DNA of 64,000 bases. Source: JANRKB01 sp033763695. Lineage in GTDB: Bacteria; Planctomycetota; Phycisphaerae; Phycisphaerales; UBA1924. A model generated the notes under the pieces. That model ran no database searches and was not told the DNA's origin. It saw nothing but the letters and a program-made list of their open reading frames with translations. The stretch lies in assembly GCA_033763695.1 (NCBI GenBank), contig JANRKB010000050.1, positions 1-64,000 of the forward strand, read 5' to 3'. The position numbers and the translations under genes were made by a program. Shown one piece after another: positions 8,706 to 17,821 of the stretch (its first letter is position 1; the number at the start of each line of letters is the position of its first letter).

Positions 8706-9389
8706 ATGGCTGAGTTGATCGTCCTACGCCGGCTCCTCGCCGATGAAACCCACACCCAGGCCATGGCCCGTGCCGTGGCCGATGTCCTTGCGCCCGGTGA
8801 TGTCGTGGCCCTCGAAGGCGATCTGGGTGCGGGCAAGACCACCTTCACGCGCAGCCTCGCGCACGCGCTGGGTGCAGATCCCGCGCTCGTCAGCAGCCCG
8901 ACCTTCGTCATCGTCAACGAGTATCCGCTCGCCGCGCCCGTCCGCGGCATCGCCCGCATCGTCCACGCCGACGCCTATCGCCTCACCAGCTGCGACGACC
9001 TCGAGCCCCTGGGCTGGGACCGATTCACCACGCCGCAGCGGGCCGCCGCCCGCGACGCGGTTCTGCTTGTCGAGTGGCCCTCGCGCATCGCCGACGCGCT
9101 CGCCGCCGATCGCCTGGTCATTAAGCTCGCGCCCGACGCCGACGTCGGCCCCGACGCGCGGCAGATGGAGATCCATGCCCCCGCGTTATGGCGCGGCCGT
9201 CCGCGCATGGACTTGCTCATGCATCAGGTGCCCGTAAAGTGCCGCATCACCGGGCGACTCGTGCACCCCACCAGCCCAACCTATCCGTTCTACGACGAGC
9301 GCGCGAAGATGGCCGACCTCAACCGCTGGTTCAGCGGCAGCTACACCATCTCGCGCCCCATCACGCCCGAAGATCTCGACGAAGCCTGA
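8706..9389 (+). CDS. tsaE: tRNA threonylcarbamoyladenosine biosynthesis ATPase TsaE, with C-terminal extension
   Basis: This is a 227-residue protein. Residues 1-165 are the TsaE ATPase that helps TsaB/TsaD make t6A37 in ANN-decoding tRNAs. The Walker A motif GDLGAGKTTFTR is near residue 38, followed by VSSPTFVIVNEY and the HADAYRL motif. Family members are usually about 150-165 residues. Here about 60 more residues follow (PVKCRITGRLVHP, then YPFYDERAKMADLNRWFSG), not part of the known fold. The gene converges on the S41 protease gene with a 32-bp gap. Confidence 0.88.
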   Translation: MAELIVLRRLLADETHTQAMARAVADVLAPGDVVALEGDLGAGKTTFTRSLAHALGADPALVSSPTFVIVNEYPLAAPVRGIARIVHADAYRLTSCDDLEPLGWDRFTTPQRAAARDAVLLVEWPSRIADALAADRLVIKLAPDADVGPDARQMEIHAPALWRGRPRMDLLMHQVPVKCRITGRLVHPTSPTYPFYDERAKMADLNRWFSGSYTISRPITPEDLDEA

Positions 9390-9421
9390 CGACTTCGCAC
9401 GTCACTTCGCCTCGGCGTGCC

Positions 9422-11815
9422 TCAGCGCGCCGTTTCCTTGGGTTCCTCGTTGGCCCGCGCCTGCTCGATGCCCTTGGGCGGCACCTGCGACTTGATCAAC
9501 AGCAGCGCGGTCTCAAGCTGCAGGTCCGTGCCCTTGCTCAAGAGGTCATCCGGGTTCGCGCTCGCGCTGCTGTTCGGCACGATGTTGCCCGCGCCGTCCA
9601 GTGCCAGCACGTCCGCGTTCTTGCGGATCGTCAGCGCGTCCGCCACCTGCTTGGGCAGCATCTCCACCAGCAGATTCGGCGTCACGCCCCAGTCCGCCGC
9701 GCCGGGCTTGCGATGCACGATGCGGCCGTTGGGCAGCATGTAGTACTGCGTGGTCAGCTTCATGCGCGCGTTGTCACCGATCGAGTACACCTTCTGCACC
9801 GATCCCTTGCCGAAGGAGCGCGAGCCCATCACGATGGTCTTGATCGTCGAGCCGGTCTTGTTGGGGCTGCCGTAATACTGCAGCGCGCCCGACACGATCT
9901 CGCTCGCCGATGCCGAGCCTTCGTTCACGAGCACCACGACCGGCGTCTCGCCCAGCGTCGCGCGCCCGACCTGGGCGCGCTCGGGCTGCTCGGGCCGCTT
10001 GCTCGGGCCTTGCATCATCACGATCACGCCCTGATTGATGAACTCGTTGGCGATCTCCACCGCCTGATCCAGATAGCCGCCGGGGTTGAAGCGCAGATCA
10101 ACCACCAGCCCCTTCATGCCGCGCTTCTCGAGGCGATCCACCGCGTTCTTGAACTCCGCGGCCGTGTTGCGGCTGAACTGCGTCAGGCGGATGTACCCGA
10201 TCTTGTTCTGCTCATCAACAAACCAGTTCCAGTCGTCCTCGTGCACGCCCTCACGCTTCCAGCCCTTGACGCTCACGACTTCGATCCGCCCGCGATTCAT
10301 CGCAAAGTCGATCTCGCGCTTGGGCTTCTTGCCCTCCGCGTCGGCCTGCGCCGCGTCGTCCTCACGCTCCACCGTGAGCGTCACCTTGGTGTTGATCGGA
10401 CCGGTGATCAAGTCAACCGCCTGGTCAAGCGTCAGACCAAACGTGTTGACGCCATCGACCTTCTTGATCACATCGCCCGGGCGCAGGCCAGCGCGGAACG
10501 CCGGCGTGCCCTCCAGCGGCGAAACAACCTTGATGTTCGAGAACTCGTCGAACTCGATCTGCACGCCCACGCCGACGAACTCGCCCTGCGTCATGCGATC
10601 AAAGCGGGCCAGTTCGTCGGGCCAGATGATCGCACTGAACTCGTCAAGCTGGCCCATGCCGCCGTTGCCGAACTCGTGCAGCACGGCCGGCTCAAAGATC
10701 TTCACGCTGTCGTTGTTCGCCGCCAGCACGCGATCCAGCAGCGCCGCCGCATCGCTCAGGTCCAGCGGCTTGCTCCCGTTCTTCAGCGCCGCCGCTTCCG
10801 CGTCCAGCGCGGCGATGAACTTGGCCCGGGCCGCGTCATTGCCCAGCCCCGCAAACGCCGCCCGCAGATCGACCGTGCCCGCCATCGTGCGCAGTGTGTC
10901 CACCGCGCCCGTCAGCACCTGACGCATCGTCGTCTGCTCAACGTGCTCGGTCGCCGCGCGATTCAGCGCACGCAGCACCATTGCCTTGTCGATGCCCTTG
11001 AGTTTGTTGTGATAGTCGTCCGCCGCGCCGTTGTATTCCGGCAGCGGCTTCTCGCCGTCGGCACGCAGGCGCGCATCGCGCAGTTCCCACAGGCGCTTGG
11101 GCGCGTACAGGCGCAGCATCGCCAGTCGCCGCCCCTGACGATCCACGTCGTCCTTGAACGTGCCCTTCTGCTCCAGCAGCGCGTTGAGCCGCACAAACAG
11201 CTCGGTCGACATCAGCCAGTCGCCCTTGGCCTCGGCCTCCAGCGCGGCATCCTTCGCCTTGGTCACGATCTCGCTCACCTGCGGATCCGCCAGCACCGTC
11301 GCCTTGTCCCGCGACAGTTCATGCAGCTCCACCGAGAACTTCAGAGCATTGCTCAGCACCGCCGGTGTGCGATCCTCGTCGAGCAGTTCCTTCAGTTCGT
11401 CGCGCACCTCGCCCAGCCGCTTGTCGCGCTGTTCTTCGCGCTTGGTCACGTTCGTCTTCAGCAACGCGATCGACTCGCGCAGGCTGGCGTACGCCGCGTC
11501 GTTCTGAACTTCCGCCGGGGGGTTCTCCAGCAGCATCTTGAACTGGTCCACATCGCCCAGACGTGCCGACGTCCACAGGCGGCTCGACCAGTTCTGCACG
11601 CTCACCGGCGTCGGATCCGTGATCGCGGCAGCCGCGTTCGTGTCCGGGCGAGCCAGTGCCGCCGCCGGCGACAACGCCAGCCCCGCGCTCAGCGCCAGAG
11701 CCGCAAGCCCGAACCGGGCGACGCGTGCCAGGCGACGCAGGCCCGTCGAGTCAGTGTGAAGGCCGGAGACGCCCGCAGTGGAAATGCCCAGGGACGAAAC
11801 GCGCGACTTGCTCAT
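9422..11815 (-). CDS. S41 carboxy-terminal processing protease with PDZ domain
   Basis: This is a 797-residue exported serine protease of the CtpA/Prc family, which trims the C-termini of periplasmic proteins. A signal peptide (ALALSAGLALSPAAALA) is followed by a long helical region (residues about 90-340), a PDZ domain (GVGVQIEFDEF to LRPGDVIKKVDG), and the peptidase domain with Ser in NEGSASASEIV and Lys in FGKGSVQ, the expected Ser-Lys dyad. The start ATG at 11815 has GGAGG close upstream. The protein is longer than CtpA (about 400 residues) and closer to Prc/Tsp in size. Confidence 0.9.
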   Translation of the reverse strand: MSKSRVSSLGISTAGVSGLHTDSTGLRRLARVARFGLAALALSAGLALSPAAALARPDTNAAAAITDPTPVSVQNWSSRLWTSARLGDVDQFKMLLENPPAEVQNDAAYASLRESIALLKTNVTKREEQRDKRLGEVRDELKELLDEDRTPAVLSNALKFSVELHELSRDKATVLADPQVSEIVTKAKDAALEAEAKGDWLMSTELFVRLNALLEQKGTFKDDVDRQGRRLAMLRLYAPKRLWELRDARLRADGEKPLPEYNGAADDYHNKLKGIDKAMVLRALNRAATEHVEQTTMRQVLTGAVDTLRTMAGTVDLRAAFAGLGNDAARAKFIAALDAEAAALKNGSKPLDLSDAAALLDRVLAANNDSVKIFEPAVLHEFGNGGMGQLDEFSAIIWPDELARFDRMTQGEFVGVGVQIEFDEFSNIKVVSPLEGTPAFRAGLRPGDVIKKVDGVNTFGLTLDQAVDLITGPINTKVTLTVEREDDAAQADAEGKKPKREIDFAMNRGRIEVVSVKGWKREGVHEDDWNWFVDEQNKIGYIRLTQFSRNTAAEFKNAVDRLEKRGMKGLVVDLRFNPGGYLDQAVEIANEFINQGVIVMMQGPSKRPEQPERAQVGRATLGETPVVVLVNEGSASASEIVSGALQYYGSPNKTGSTIKTIVMGSRSFGKGSVQKVYSIGDNARMKLTTQYYMLPNGRIVHRKPGAADWGVTPNLLVEMLPKQVADALTIRKNADVLALDGAGNIVPNSSASANPDDLLSKGTDLQLETALLLIKSQVPPKGIEQARANEEPKETAR

Positions 11816-12179
11816 CGATCCTCCACACGCACACCTGCACACACGGGGCACCGCCCTGATACGCCACGAAGGCCACTTCAGGCGGCCCGACAAGGCCCGG
11901 CCCGACATTCAGACACGCCGCGGGTTATTTCGTTCCGCGTTCGTGCCCTCGGGCACGGGACAGACGCGGCCTTCCATCGGCGACGCCGCACTGCCGTTCA
12001 ATCTACGACCGCCGATCCCCCCGTGTTTGCGATGATATCGGGCGTCGCCGGTGACGCATCCCGCGAGGCCGACAGCCAATCACGCCGCCCGCTGCCTCCC
12101 AATCGCCGGTCGGTCGTTGGTCGGATTCTCAGCCGTTTGCTTTCACCCGCTCGCACGCGATCGCGGCGTTGCGACCCGC
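11816..12179. other. intergenic spacer upstream of the S41 protease gene
   Basis: This is 364 bp with no convincing gene. It lies between the end of the MFS gene and the start of the S41 gene, both on the minus strand. A short perfect hairpin, CGTGCCC-tc-GGGCACG, sits at 11942-11957. It has no T-run on either strand, so I do not call it a terminator. The S41 promoter presumably lies here, but no clear -35/-10 pair stands out. Confidence 0.5.
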
Positions 12180-13433
12180 TCACTTGGCCGACGACTCGCG
12201 ATGCACGCGCCGCACCACCGCGATCGACACGCCCCCGGCAATCGCCGCCACAGATCCAAGCACCACAAACTCCTGCCGCCCCGCCGCCAGCCATCCCTGC
12301 TGCACCGCCAGCGCAGGCGCCAGCCCGCACAGCGGACCGACGGTGTACCCAAGCCCGATCAGCGCCTCGTGCGTGCCGCCCGCATCGACATCCGCGTTGC
12401 CCACTTCCAGCGCGTAGTACAGCGCGCCGGTATAGATCGTCGCCATGCCCGTGCCCTGCAGCGCGAGCCCCGCCAGCACCAGCATCAGTCCCGCCGTGCC
12501 CTCGAGCAAATGCGGCTGCAAGACGATCATCGAAAAGCCCGTCAGCAGCATCACGCCGCCCGCAATCGGCGTGCTCCAGCGCCCGTGCCAGCCGTGCCAC
12601 CGCGGGAGCGAGAAGAACGTCAGCACGCGGGCCGCCTGCCACGTCGCCGCCAGCGGCGGCGCCCACGCCGCGCTCACGCCGAGCCGCTTCATCGCCTCCG
12701 GCAAGTACGGCCCGAGCACCGTGCTGAACACATAGCTCAGCGGCAGCAGCATGCGAAACGTCGTGAGCAGCGAGCGATACACCGGCGGATGCGGATCATG
12801 CTCCTCATCCACATGGGCCGCCGGCACACGCGGCAGCGGCAGCAGTGTCACCGCCGTCACAATGTGAACCACACCCAGCGCGGCCATCATCGCCAGCGCG
12901 TGCTTCTCCACCAGCGGCCCCATCGCCCACCAGCCCAACACGCCCGCGCTCGACCACACCACATTCCACCAGCCCACCGCCGAACGCAACTCATCGCCGC
13001 GCCTGCCGCCCGAGAGATAACTCTCCACGATCGGCCACAGCAGCCCCGTCAGCGGGCTGTAGATCGCCACCATCGGCCAGATCGTCCACGACGTCTTCGC
13101 CGGATCATCGCTCATCGCCGCGACCAGCGGCGGCCAGAAGCACACCACCCCCAGCAGCACCAGCGTCGCCGCCAGCGTCGTCCGCGTACACACGCCGCGG
13201 GCATTCAGCGCCTCGACAATCCGCCCCGCGAACGCCGAGCCGACGATGTACGTCACACCCAGCACGATCGCAAGGATGTAGTTGTGCAGCGTGTCAAACG
13301 CGTACGCGTGCTTGGTGAGGAAGTACACGCCGTTGGTCAGCACCGCCGTACCCACGCTCCCCAGGAACGTGAGCACCTGCACGGCCCACAGTGGGGCGGG
13401 CGTCGGCGGCGTCGATGGGCGAGTCGTGTTCAT
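12180..13433 (-). CDS. MFS-type membrane transporter
   Basis: This is a 417-residue integral membrane protein with about 11-12 hydrophobic segments in two halves, separated by a charged loop near residue 205 (HVDEEHDPHPP). That is the layout of major facilitator transporters. Segments are evident at VLTFLGSVGTAVLTNGVYFL, YILAIVLGVTYIVGSAFAG and AGLMLVLAGLALQGTGMA. The substrate cannot be told from sequence. The loop between the early helices lacks the strict GxLaDrxGrr motif, so it is a divergent family member. The ATG at 13433 has no strong ribosome binding site. Confidence 0.75.
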   Translation of the reverse strand: MNTTRPSTPPTPAPLWAVQVLTFLGSVGTAVLTNGVYFLTKHAYAFDTLHNYILAIVLGVTYIVGSAFAGRIVEALNARGVCTRTTLAATLVLLGVVCFWPPLVAAMSDDPAKTSWTIWPMVAIYSPLTGLLWPIVESYLSGGRRGDELRSAVGWWNVVWSSAGVLGWWAMGPLVEKHALAMMAALGVVHIVTAVTLLPLPRVPAAHVDEEHDPHPPVYRSLLTTFRMLLPLSYVFSTVLGPYLPEAMKRLGVSAAWAPPLAATWQAARVLTFFSLPRWHGWHGRWSTPIAGGVMLLTGFSMIVLQPHLLEGTAGLMLVLAGLALQGTGMATIYTGALYYALEVGNADVDAGGTHEALIGLGYTVGPLCGLAPALAVQQGWLAAGRQEFVVLGSVAAIAGGVSIAVVRRVHRESSAK

Positions 13434-13642
13434 GGTGCCGCACGCGCCCGACGCGCTTGGGGAGACGGTGTTTTCACCGGTTTTGCCCGCCCGCGCGTGA
13501 TTTCCCGAGCATCAAAAAGGAGCAGTTGCCTTTGGTTTCAGCCCCGCCGCACAGCACGCGGATTTGCCCGGCAAGGGCAGCGATCGTAGCATCGACGGTC
13601 AGAAAGGTACGAAATGATGTCCGCCCCGATGCGTCCCCTCAC

Positions 13643-13716
13643 GTGCCCGTAGCTCAATTGGATAGAGCGCTGCCCTCCGAAGGCAGAGGTTACAGGTTCG
13701 ACTCCTGTCGGGCATG
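13643..13716 (+). tRNA. tRNA-Arg (anticodon CCG)
   Basis: The cloverleaf is complete. The acceptor GTGCCCG pairs with CGGGCAT, the D-arm is GCTC, the anticodon stem CTGCC/GGCAG carries loop CTCCGAA (anticodon CCG), and the T-arm is ACAGG-TTCGACT-CCTGT. The discriminator base is G. CCA is not encoded. It reads CGG codons, frequent in a genome this GC-rich. Confidence 0.95.
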
Positions 13717-13969
13717 CTTGCTCCTCTCACAAACTTGCGGACGCTCGGCGCGTGCCTCTGGTGGCGCGGATCTCGCCCCCGGAGGCGAGCCGGGCCAAAC
13801 GCCGCGCCTGTTCGCGGGCTCCGCGGCCCGCACCCGTCGCCGCCGCGCCACATCCTGATCATCGCCCGCCACTGACTTTCTCGAGCACGTGAACGTCCAC
13901 GCCACGCCTGTCTCGCCTTCTCGCGATCCCATGAAGGAATCGCCCAAGGACTCGCCCAAGGACACCACG

Positions 13970-16900
13970 ATGGATCTGATCCGCTGGTCAATGAATCGCC
14001 CCGTCTCCGTCGCGGTGGCCGTGATTCTCGTCGTCGTCTTCGGCCTCATCGGCCTGGGCGCGATCCCCATCCAACTCACGCCCACCTCCGATCGACCGCT
14101 CATCACCGTCACAACCAACTGGCCCGGCCGCGGCCCCGAAGAAGTCGTCGACGAAATCACCAAAGAGCAAGAGAAGGTTCTCAAGAACGTCAAGAACCTC
14201 AAGACCATGCGATCCACCAGCCGCGAAGGCTCGTGTGAAATCTCTCTTGAGTTCTACCTTGGCGCGAACATCAACCGCGCTCTGCAAGAAGTCTCCGACG
14301 CGCTCCGCCAGGTGCCGCAGTATCCCGAGGAAGTTGACGAACCCATCATCAAGGCCGCCGACGGCGCGGCCGAGAACGGCATCGCCTGGATCATCGTCGA
14401 TCGACCCGAACCCAAGGACTTTCCCGACTACGACATCTCAACCCTCTTCACCGCCATGGACCGCGAAGTCCGTCCCTTCCTCGAACGCATCGAGGGCGTC
14501 GCGCAGATCAACATCTACGGCGGGCGCGAACGCGAAGTCCGCGTCCTGCTCGACCCCGCTCGCCTCGCGCAGCGCTCGCTCACGCATCAGGACGTCGTCA
14601 ACGCCATCCGCGGCCAGAACCGCAACATCTCCGCCGGCACCATCGCCGAGGGCAAGCGAGACTATCGCGTCCGCGTCACCGGCCAATACACCAGCGCCGA
14701 AGAAGTGCTCGACACCGTCGTCGCCTTCCGCCCCAGCAGTTCCGGCGTCATGTCCCCCGTGCTCGTCCGCGATCTGGGCGAAGCCGAGATCGGCCACGAG
14801 AAACTCCGCGGCTTTGTCCGCTCCGATGGCCGCCCCTGCCTCGCCATGAACGTCATCCGCCAAGGCGGCGCAAACGTCATGGAAGTGATGGAGCAAGTGC
14901 GCGAGCGCCTCAAGGTCGTGCAGTCCGAGATGCTGCCGCGGCTTGACCCGCAGGTCGGTCCCAGCCTGCGCATCCGCCAGGTCTACGACGAAACCAACTA
15001 CATCAACTCCGCCATCAACCTCGTGCTCCAGAACCTGCGTGAGGGCGCGGTCCTCGCCGTCATCGTGCTGCTGCTCTTCCTGCGTTCTGTGCGCTCCACG
15101 CTCATCATCTCGCTCACGATCCCGATCTGCGTCATCGGCACCTTCCTCGTCCTGCTCGCCGCCGGGCGCACGCTCAACGTCGTCTCTCTCGCCGGCCTTG
15201 CGTTCTCCACCGGCGTCGTCGTCGACAACGCCATCGTCGTGCTTGAGAACATCGACCGCCGCCGCAAGATGGGCGACGCGGGCCTGCAGGCCGTCTACAA
15301 CGGCACCAAGGAAGTCTGGGGCGCGGTGCTCGCGGGCACGCTCTGCCACGTCGCCGTCTTCGTCCCCATTCTCACCGTGCAGGAAGAAGCGGGCCAGATC
15401 TTCTTTGATCTCATCCTTGCCCTCTCCGTCTCGATTCTGCTGTCGATGATCGCCGCGATCACCGTCGTCCCCGCGGCCGCCGCGATCGTCGCGCGCGTCA
15501 GCGGCGAACACCTCGACACCGCCCCCAAAGCCCGCTCCGGCTGGCGCACGCTCTGGGGCTTCACCGCGCAGCTCGATCGCCTCAGCACCCGCCTCGGTGC
15601 CCTCAACAGCGCGTTCGTCGCGAGTCTCTACTGGGCCATGACCGGCTGGCGCGGCTACACCGTTCGCCCGCTCATCATCCTCGCCATGAGCGTCCTGAGC
15701 ATCGTCGCCTCGCGCGTCCTCATGCCGCCGCTCGACTATCTCCCCGCCGGCAATCAGAACCTCGTCTTCGGCGGTCTGCTCGTGCCGCCCGGTCTCTCGG
15801 TCGAAGAGCAAACCCGCTACGCCAAGACCATCGAAGATCGCGTCCGCCCCTACCTGCTCGCGGACATGGACAAGCCTGAGACGATGAGCGGCCTCATGCC
15901 CATCCCGCGCTTCGACGAGATGGGCAAGATGTTCGCGCCCGTCGCCATCGAACAGGCCTTTGTCGGCGCGTTCAACGGCCAGATGTTCGTCGGCGCCACC
16001 AGCCAAGACCCGCAGCGCGTCATCCCCATCGCCAACCTGCTCACCGTCAGCATGAACGGCATGCCCGACGCATTCGGCGGCGCAGGCCAAACCTCCATCT
16101 TCGCCGGCATCGGTCAGGGCGGCAACAAGATCAACCTCGAGATCTCCGGCCCCGATCTGCCGCGCGTCTCCAGCGCCGCACTCGCGCTCATGATGCAGCT
16201 CTTCCAGAATCCCGAGTACGGCCCGCGCAGCGTCAGCCCCTCGCCCAACAACTTCAATCTCAGCCAGCCCGAGTGGCGCGTCGAACTCACACGCACCGGG
16301 CGTGAACTCGGCCTCAAGACCGCCGACCTCGGCGTCGTCGCCCGCGGCCTCTTCGACGGCGCCTACGCCGGCGACTTCCAGGACCAAGGCCGCAAGATCG
16401 ACATCAAGGTCCTGCCCCTCGGCGGCAGGCTCGCCAGCAAGGAGAGCCTCCCCGATGTGCCCGTCGCCACGCCGATGGGCAGAATCGTGCCTCTCAACGC
16501 CGTCGCGCAGGTCGTTCCCAGCCGCGCCCCGCAGGAAGTGCAGCGCATCGAAGAACTCCCCAGCGTGACGCTCGCGATCACGCCGCCGCAGGGCCGCGCG
16601 CTTGAATCGGTCATGAACCAGTTGCGCGACGACTACGTCGAGCCGCTCCGCAAGGCGGGCGTCATCGACAACGCGATGCGCGTCCGTCTCGAAGGCTCCG
16701 CCGCCAAGCTCGACGAAGTCCGCGCCGCGTTGCTCGGCAAGCCACGCGACCCCAATGCACCGTTCGCGTGGTGGCAGCAGTGGCTGCGTGTCGCGGGCGT
16801 CGTCGTCGGTGTCGTGGGCTTCTTCACCGCCGCCGTCGTCTGGGCCCGCGCCATGAAGCGGCGCGAGCGTTCATCCGCGCTCGCCGGGTACGCCGCCGCC

Positions 16901-17551
16901 GGCGCGATCCTCATCTCCGGCATCGTCGGTGTCCTGCTCTTTGGCATGGGCACATCCCCCGACCTCGTGCTTGCGCGCATGGTTTGGACCGTGATGATCA
17001 TCTACCTGCTCATGTGCGCTCTGTTCGAGAGCTTCCTCTACCCCTTCGTCATCATGTTCAGCGTGCCGCTGGGCATCGTCGGCGGCCTCGGCGCGCTCCG
17101 CCTCGTCCACGACTACACCCTCCGCCACCCCGAGCAGGCCCCGCAGCAGTTTGACGTCCTCACGATGATCGGCTTTGTCATCCTCATCGGCACCGTCGTC
17201 AACAACGCCATCCTCATCGTCGAACAGGCCCGCAACTTCATGGGCGAGATCGCCGCCCACGGCGGCGGCATCGAAGGCCAGGAGCACATGGAGCCACTCA
17301 AGGCCATCGTCGAGTCCGTCCGCTCCCGCGTCCGCCCCATCTTCATGACCACCCTCACCACGCTCGGCGGCGGCATCCCGCTCGTCATCGCACCCGGCGC
17401 AGGCTCGGAGATGTACCGCGGCCTCGGCGCCGTCGTCGTCGGCGGCCTCGCCGTGTCCACCATCTTCACGCTCGTTCTCGTTCCCCTCGTCTTCAGTCTT
17501 GTCCTCGAGATGTGGTACAGCCTCAAGCGCGTCCTCGCCCGCGCCGCGTGA
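13970..17551 (+). CDS. RND-family (AcrB/MexB-type) efflux transporter
   Basis: This is a 1193-residue inner-membrane proton-driven transporter. Family features are the first helix after IRWSMNRPVSVAVAV, the porter domains, and the helix-4 motif TGVVVDNAIVVLENI with the proton-relay Asp. A second-half equivalent reads VVNNAILIVEQARNF, with Asn where the first half has Asp. Between the second porter domain and the last helices there is an insertion with two extra hydrophobic segments (VAGVVVGVVGFFTAAVVW and AGAILISGIVGVLLFGMG), explaining the length above the usual 1030-1050. ATG 13970 has AAGGA upstream; in-frame starts also exist at 13931 and 13889 (GTG). No membrane-fusion or outer-membrane partner is adjacent. 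Its substrate is unknown. Confidence 0.88.
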   Translation: MDLIRWSMNRPVSVAVAVILVVVFGLIGLGAIPIQLTPTSDRPLITVTTNWPGRGPEEVVDEITKEQEKVLKNVKNLKTMRSTSREGSCEISLEFYLGANINRALQEVSDALRQVPQYPEEVDEPIIKAADGAAENGIAWIIVDRPEPKDFPDYDISTLFTAMDREVRPFLERIEGVAQINIYGGREREVRVLLDPARLAQRSLTHQDVVNAIRGQNRNISAGTIAEGKRDYRVRVTGQYTSAEEVLDTVVAFRPSSSGVMSPVLVRDLGEAEIGHEKLRGFVRSDGRPCLAMNVIRQGGANVMEVMEQVRERLKVVQSEMLPRLDPQVGPSLRIRQVYDETNYINSAINLVLQNLREGAVLAVIVLLLFLRSVRSTLIISLTIPICVIGTFLVLLAAGRTLNVVSLAGLAFSTGVVVDNAIVVLENIDRRRKMGDAGLQAVYNGTKEVWGAVLAGTLCHVAVFVPILTVQEEAGQIFFDLILALSVSILLSMIAAITVVPAAAAIVARVSGEHLDTAPKARSGWRTLWGFTAQLDRLSTRLGALNSAFVASLYWAMTGWRGYTVRPLIILAMSVLSIVASRVLMPPLDYLPAGNQNLVFGGLLVPPGLSVEEQTRYAKTIEDRVRPYLLADMDKPETMSGLMPIPRFDEMGKMFAPVAIEQAFVGAFNGQMFVGATSQDPQRVIPIANLLTVSMNGMPDAFGGAGQTSIFAGIGQGGNKINLEISGPDLPRVSSAALALMMQLFQNPEYGPRSVSPSPNNFNLSQPEWRVELTRTGRELGLKTADLGVVARGLFDGAYAGDFQDQGRKIDIKVLPLGGRLASKESLPDVPVATPMGRIVPLNAVAQVVPSRAPQEVQRIEELPSVTLAITPPQGRALESVMNQLRDDYVEPLRKAGVIDNAMRVRLEGSAAKLDEVRAALLGKPRDPNAPFAWWQQWLRVAGVVVGVVGFFTAAVVWARAMKRRERSSALAGYAAAGAILISGIVGVLLFGMGTSPDLVLARMVWTVMIIYLLMCALFESFLYPFVIMFSVPLGIVGGLGALRLVHDYTLRHPEQAPQQFDVLTMIGFVILIGTVVNNAILIVEQARNFMGEIAAHGGGIEGQEHMEPLKAIVESVRSRVRPIFMTTLTTLGGGIPLVIAPGAGSEMYRGLGAVVVGGLAVSTIFTLVLVPLVFSLVLEMWYSLKRVLARAA

Positions 17552-17645
17552 TGCGATCGCTCACACGGAATCTCTCTCAGAACGTGACAGTGCCAGCGAT
17601 GGCGCGAGCAACGATGCGAATCCCCGGGCACCGATGTCTTTCGCT

Positions 17646-17740
17646 TCACCGCGAAGCGGTGGGGGTGAATAGCGTTGGGTCGCGGCGAAGCCGCACCCAA
17701 CGAAAGTCGCGGCCATTCACATCGCACCGCGGCGCGGTGC
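17646..17740 (+). repeat. REP-like hairpin repeat, isolated copy
   Basis: This copy has the same layout as the blocks beside the RAYT gene 15 kb away. An opening CACCGCGAAGCGGTG hairpin is followed by GGTGAATAGCG, a central TTGGGT(c)GCGGC/GCCGCACCCAA stem and a closing GCACCGCGGCGCGGTGC hairpin. The stem bases differ from the RAYT copies but remain paired. It lies in the spacer after the RND gene. Confidence 0.75.
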
Positions 17741-17767
17741 AGCCTCCTCGTTCCGTCCCCCAATGAA

Positions 17768-17793
17768 AAGACCCCGGCCTTCGCCGGGGTCTT
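17768..17793. terminator. bidirectional Rho-independent terminator
   Basis: A perfect 11-bp stem, AAGACCCCGGC with loop CTTC and its complement, lies between the convergent RND and surface-protein genes. The A/T-rich ends of the stem give short U-runs on both strands, so it can serve both genes. Confidence 0.8.
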
Positions 17794-17821
17794 GTGTCAC
17801 TCAATCATTCGCGTCGTGACC

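Noticed and set aside
11942..11957. Hairpin CGTGCCC-tc-GGGCACG as a terminator or GTGCC-family member
   Set aside because: It has no T-run and lacks the stem-loop layout of the dispersed family; the GTGCC here is part of the stem itself.
9188..12727. An 1179-codon plus-strand open frame
   Set aside because: It is antisense to the S41 protease and MFS genes, rich in Arg, His, Gln and Pro, and without any motif. The minus-strand proteins carry clear catalytic motifs.
13889..13969. Longer N-terminus for the RND protein from GTG 13889
   Set aside because: The added residues (VHATPVSPSRDPMKESPK and onward) are polar and lack a ribosome binding site, whereas ATG 13970 has AAGGA and begins directly at the first helix.
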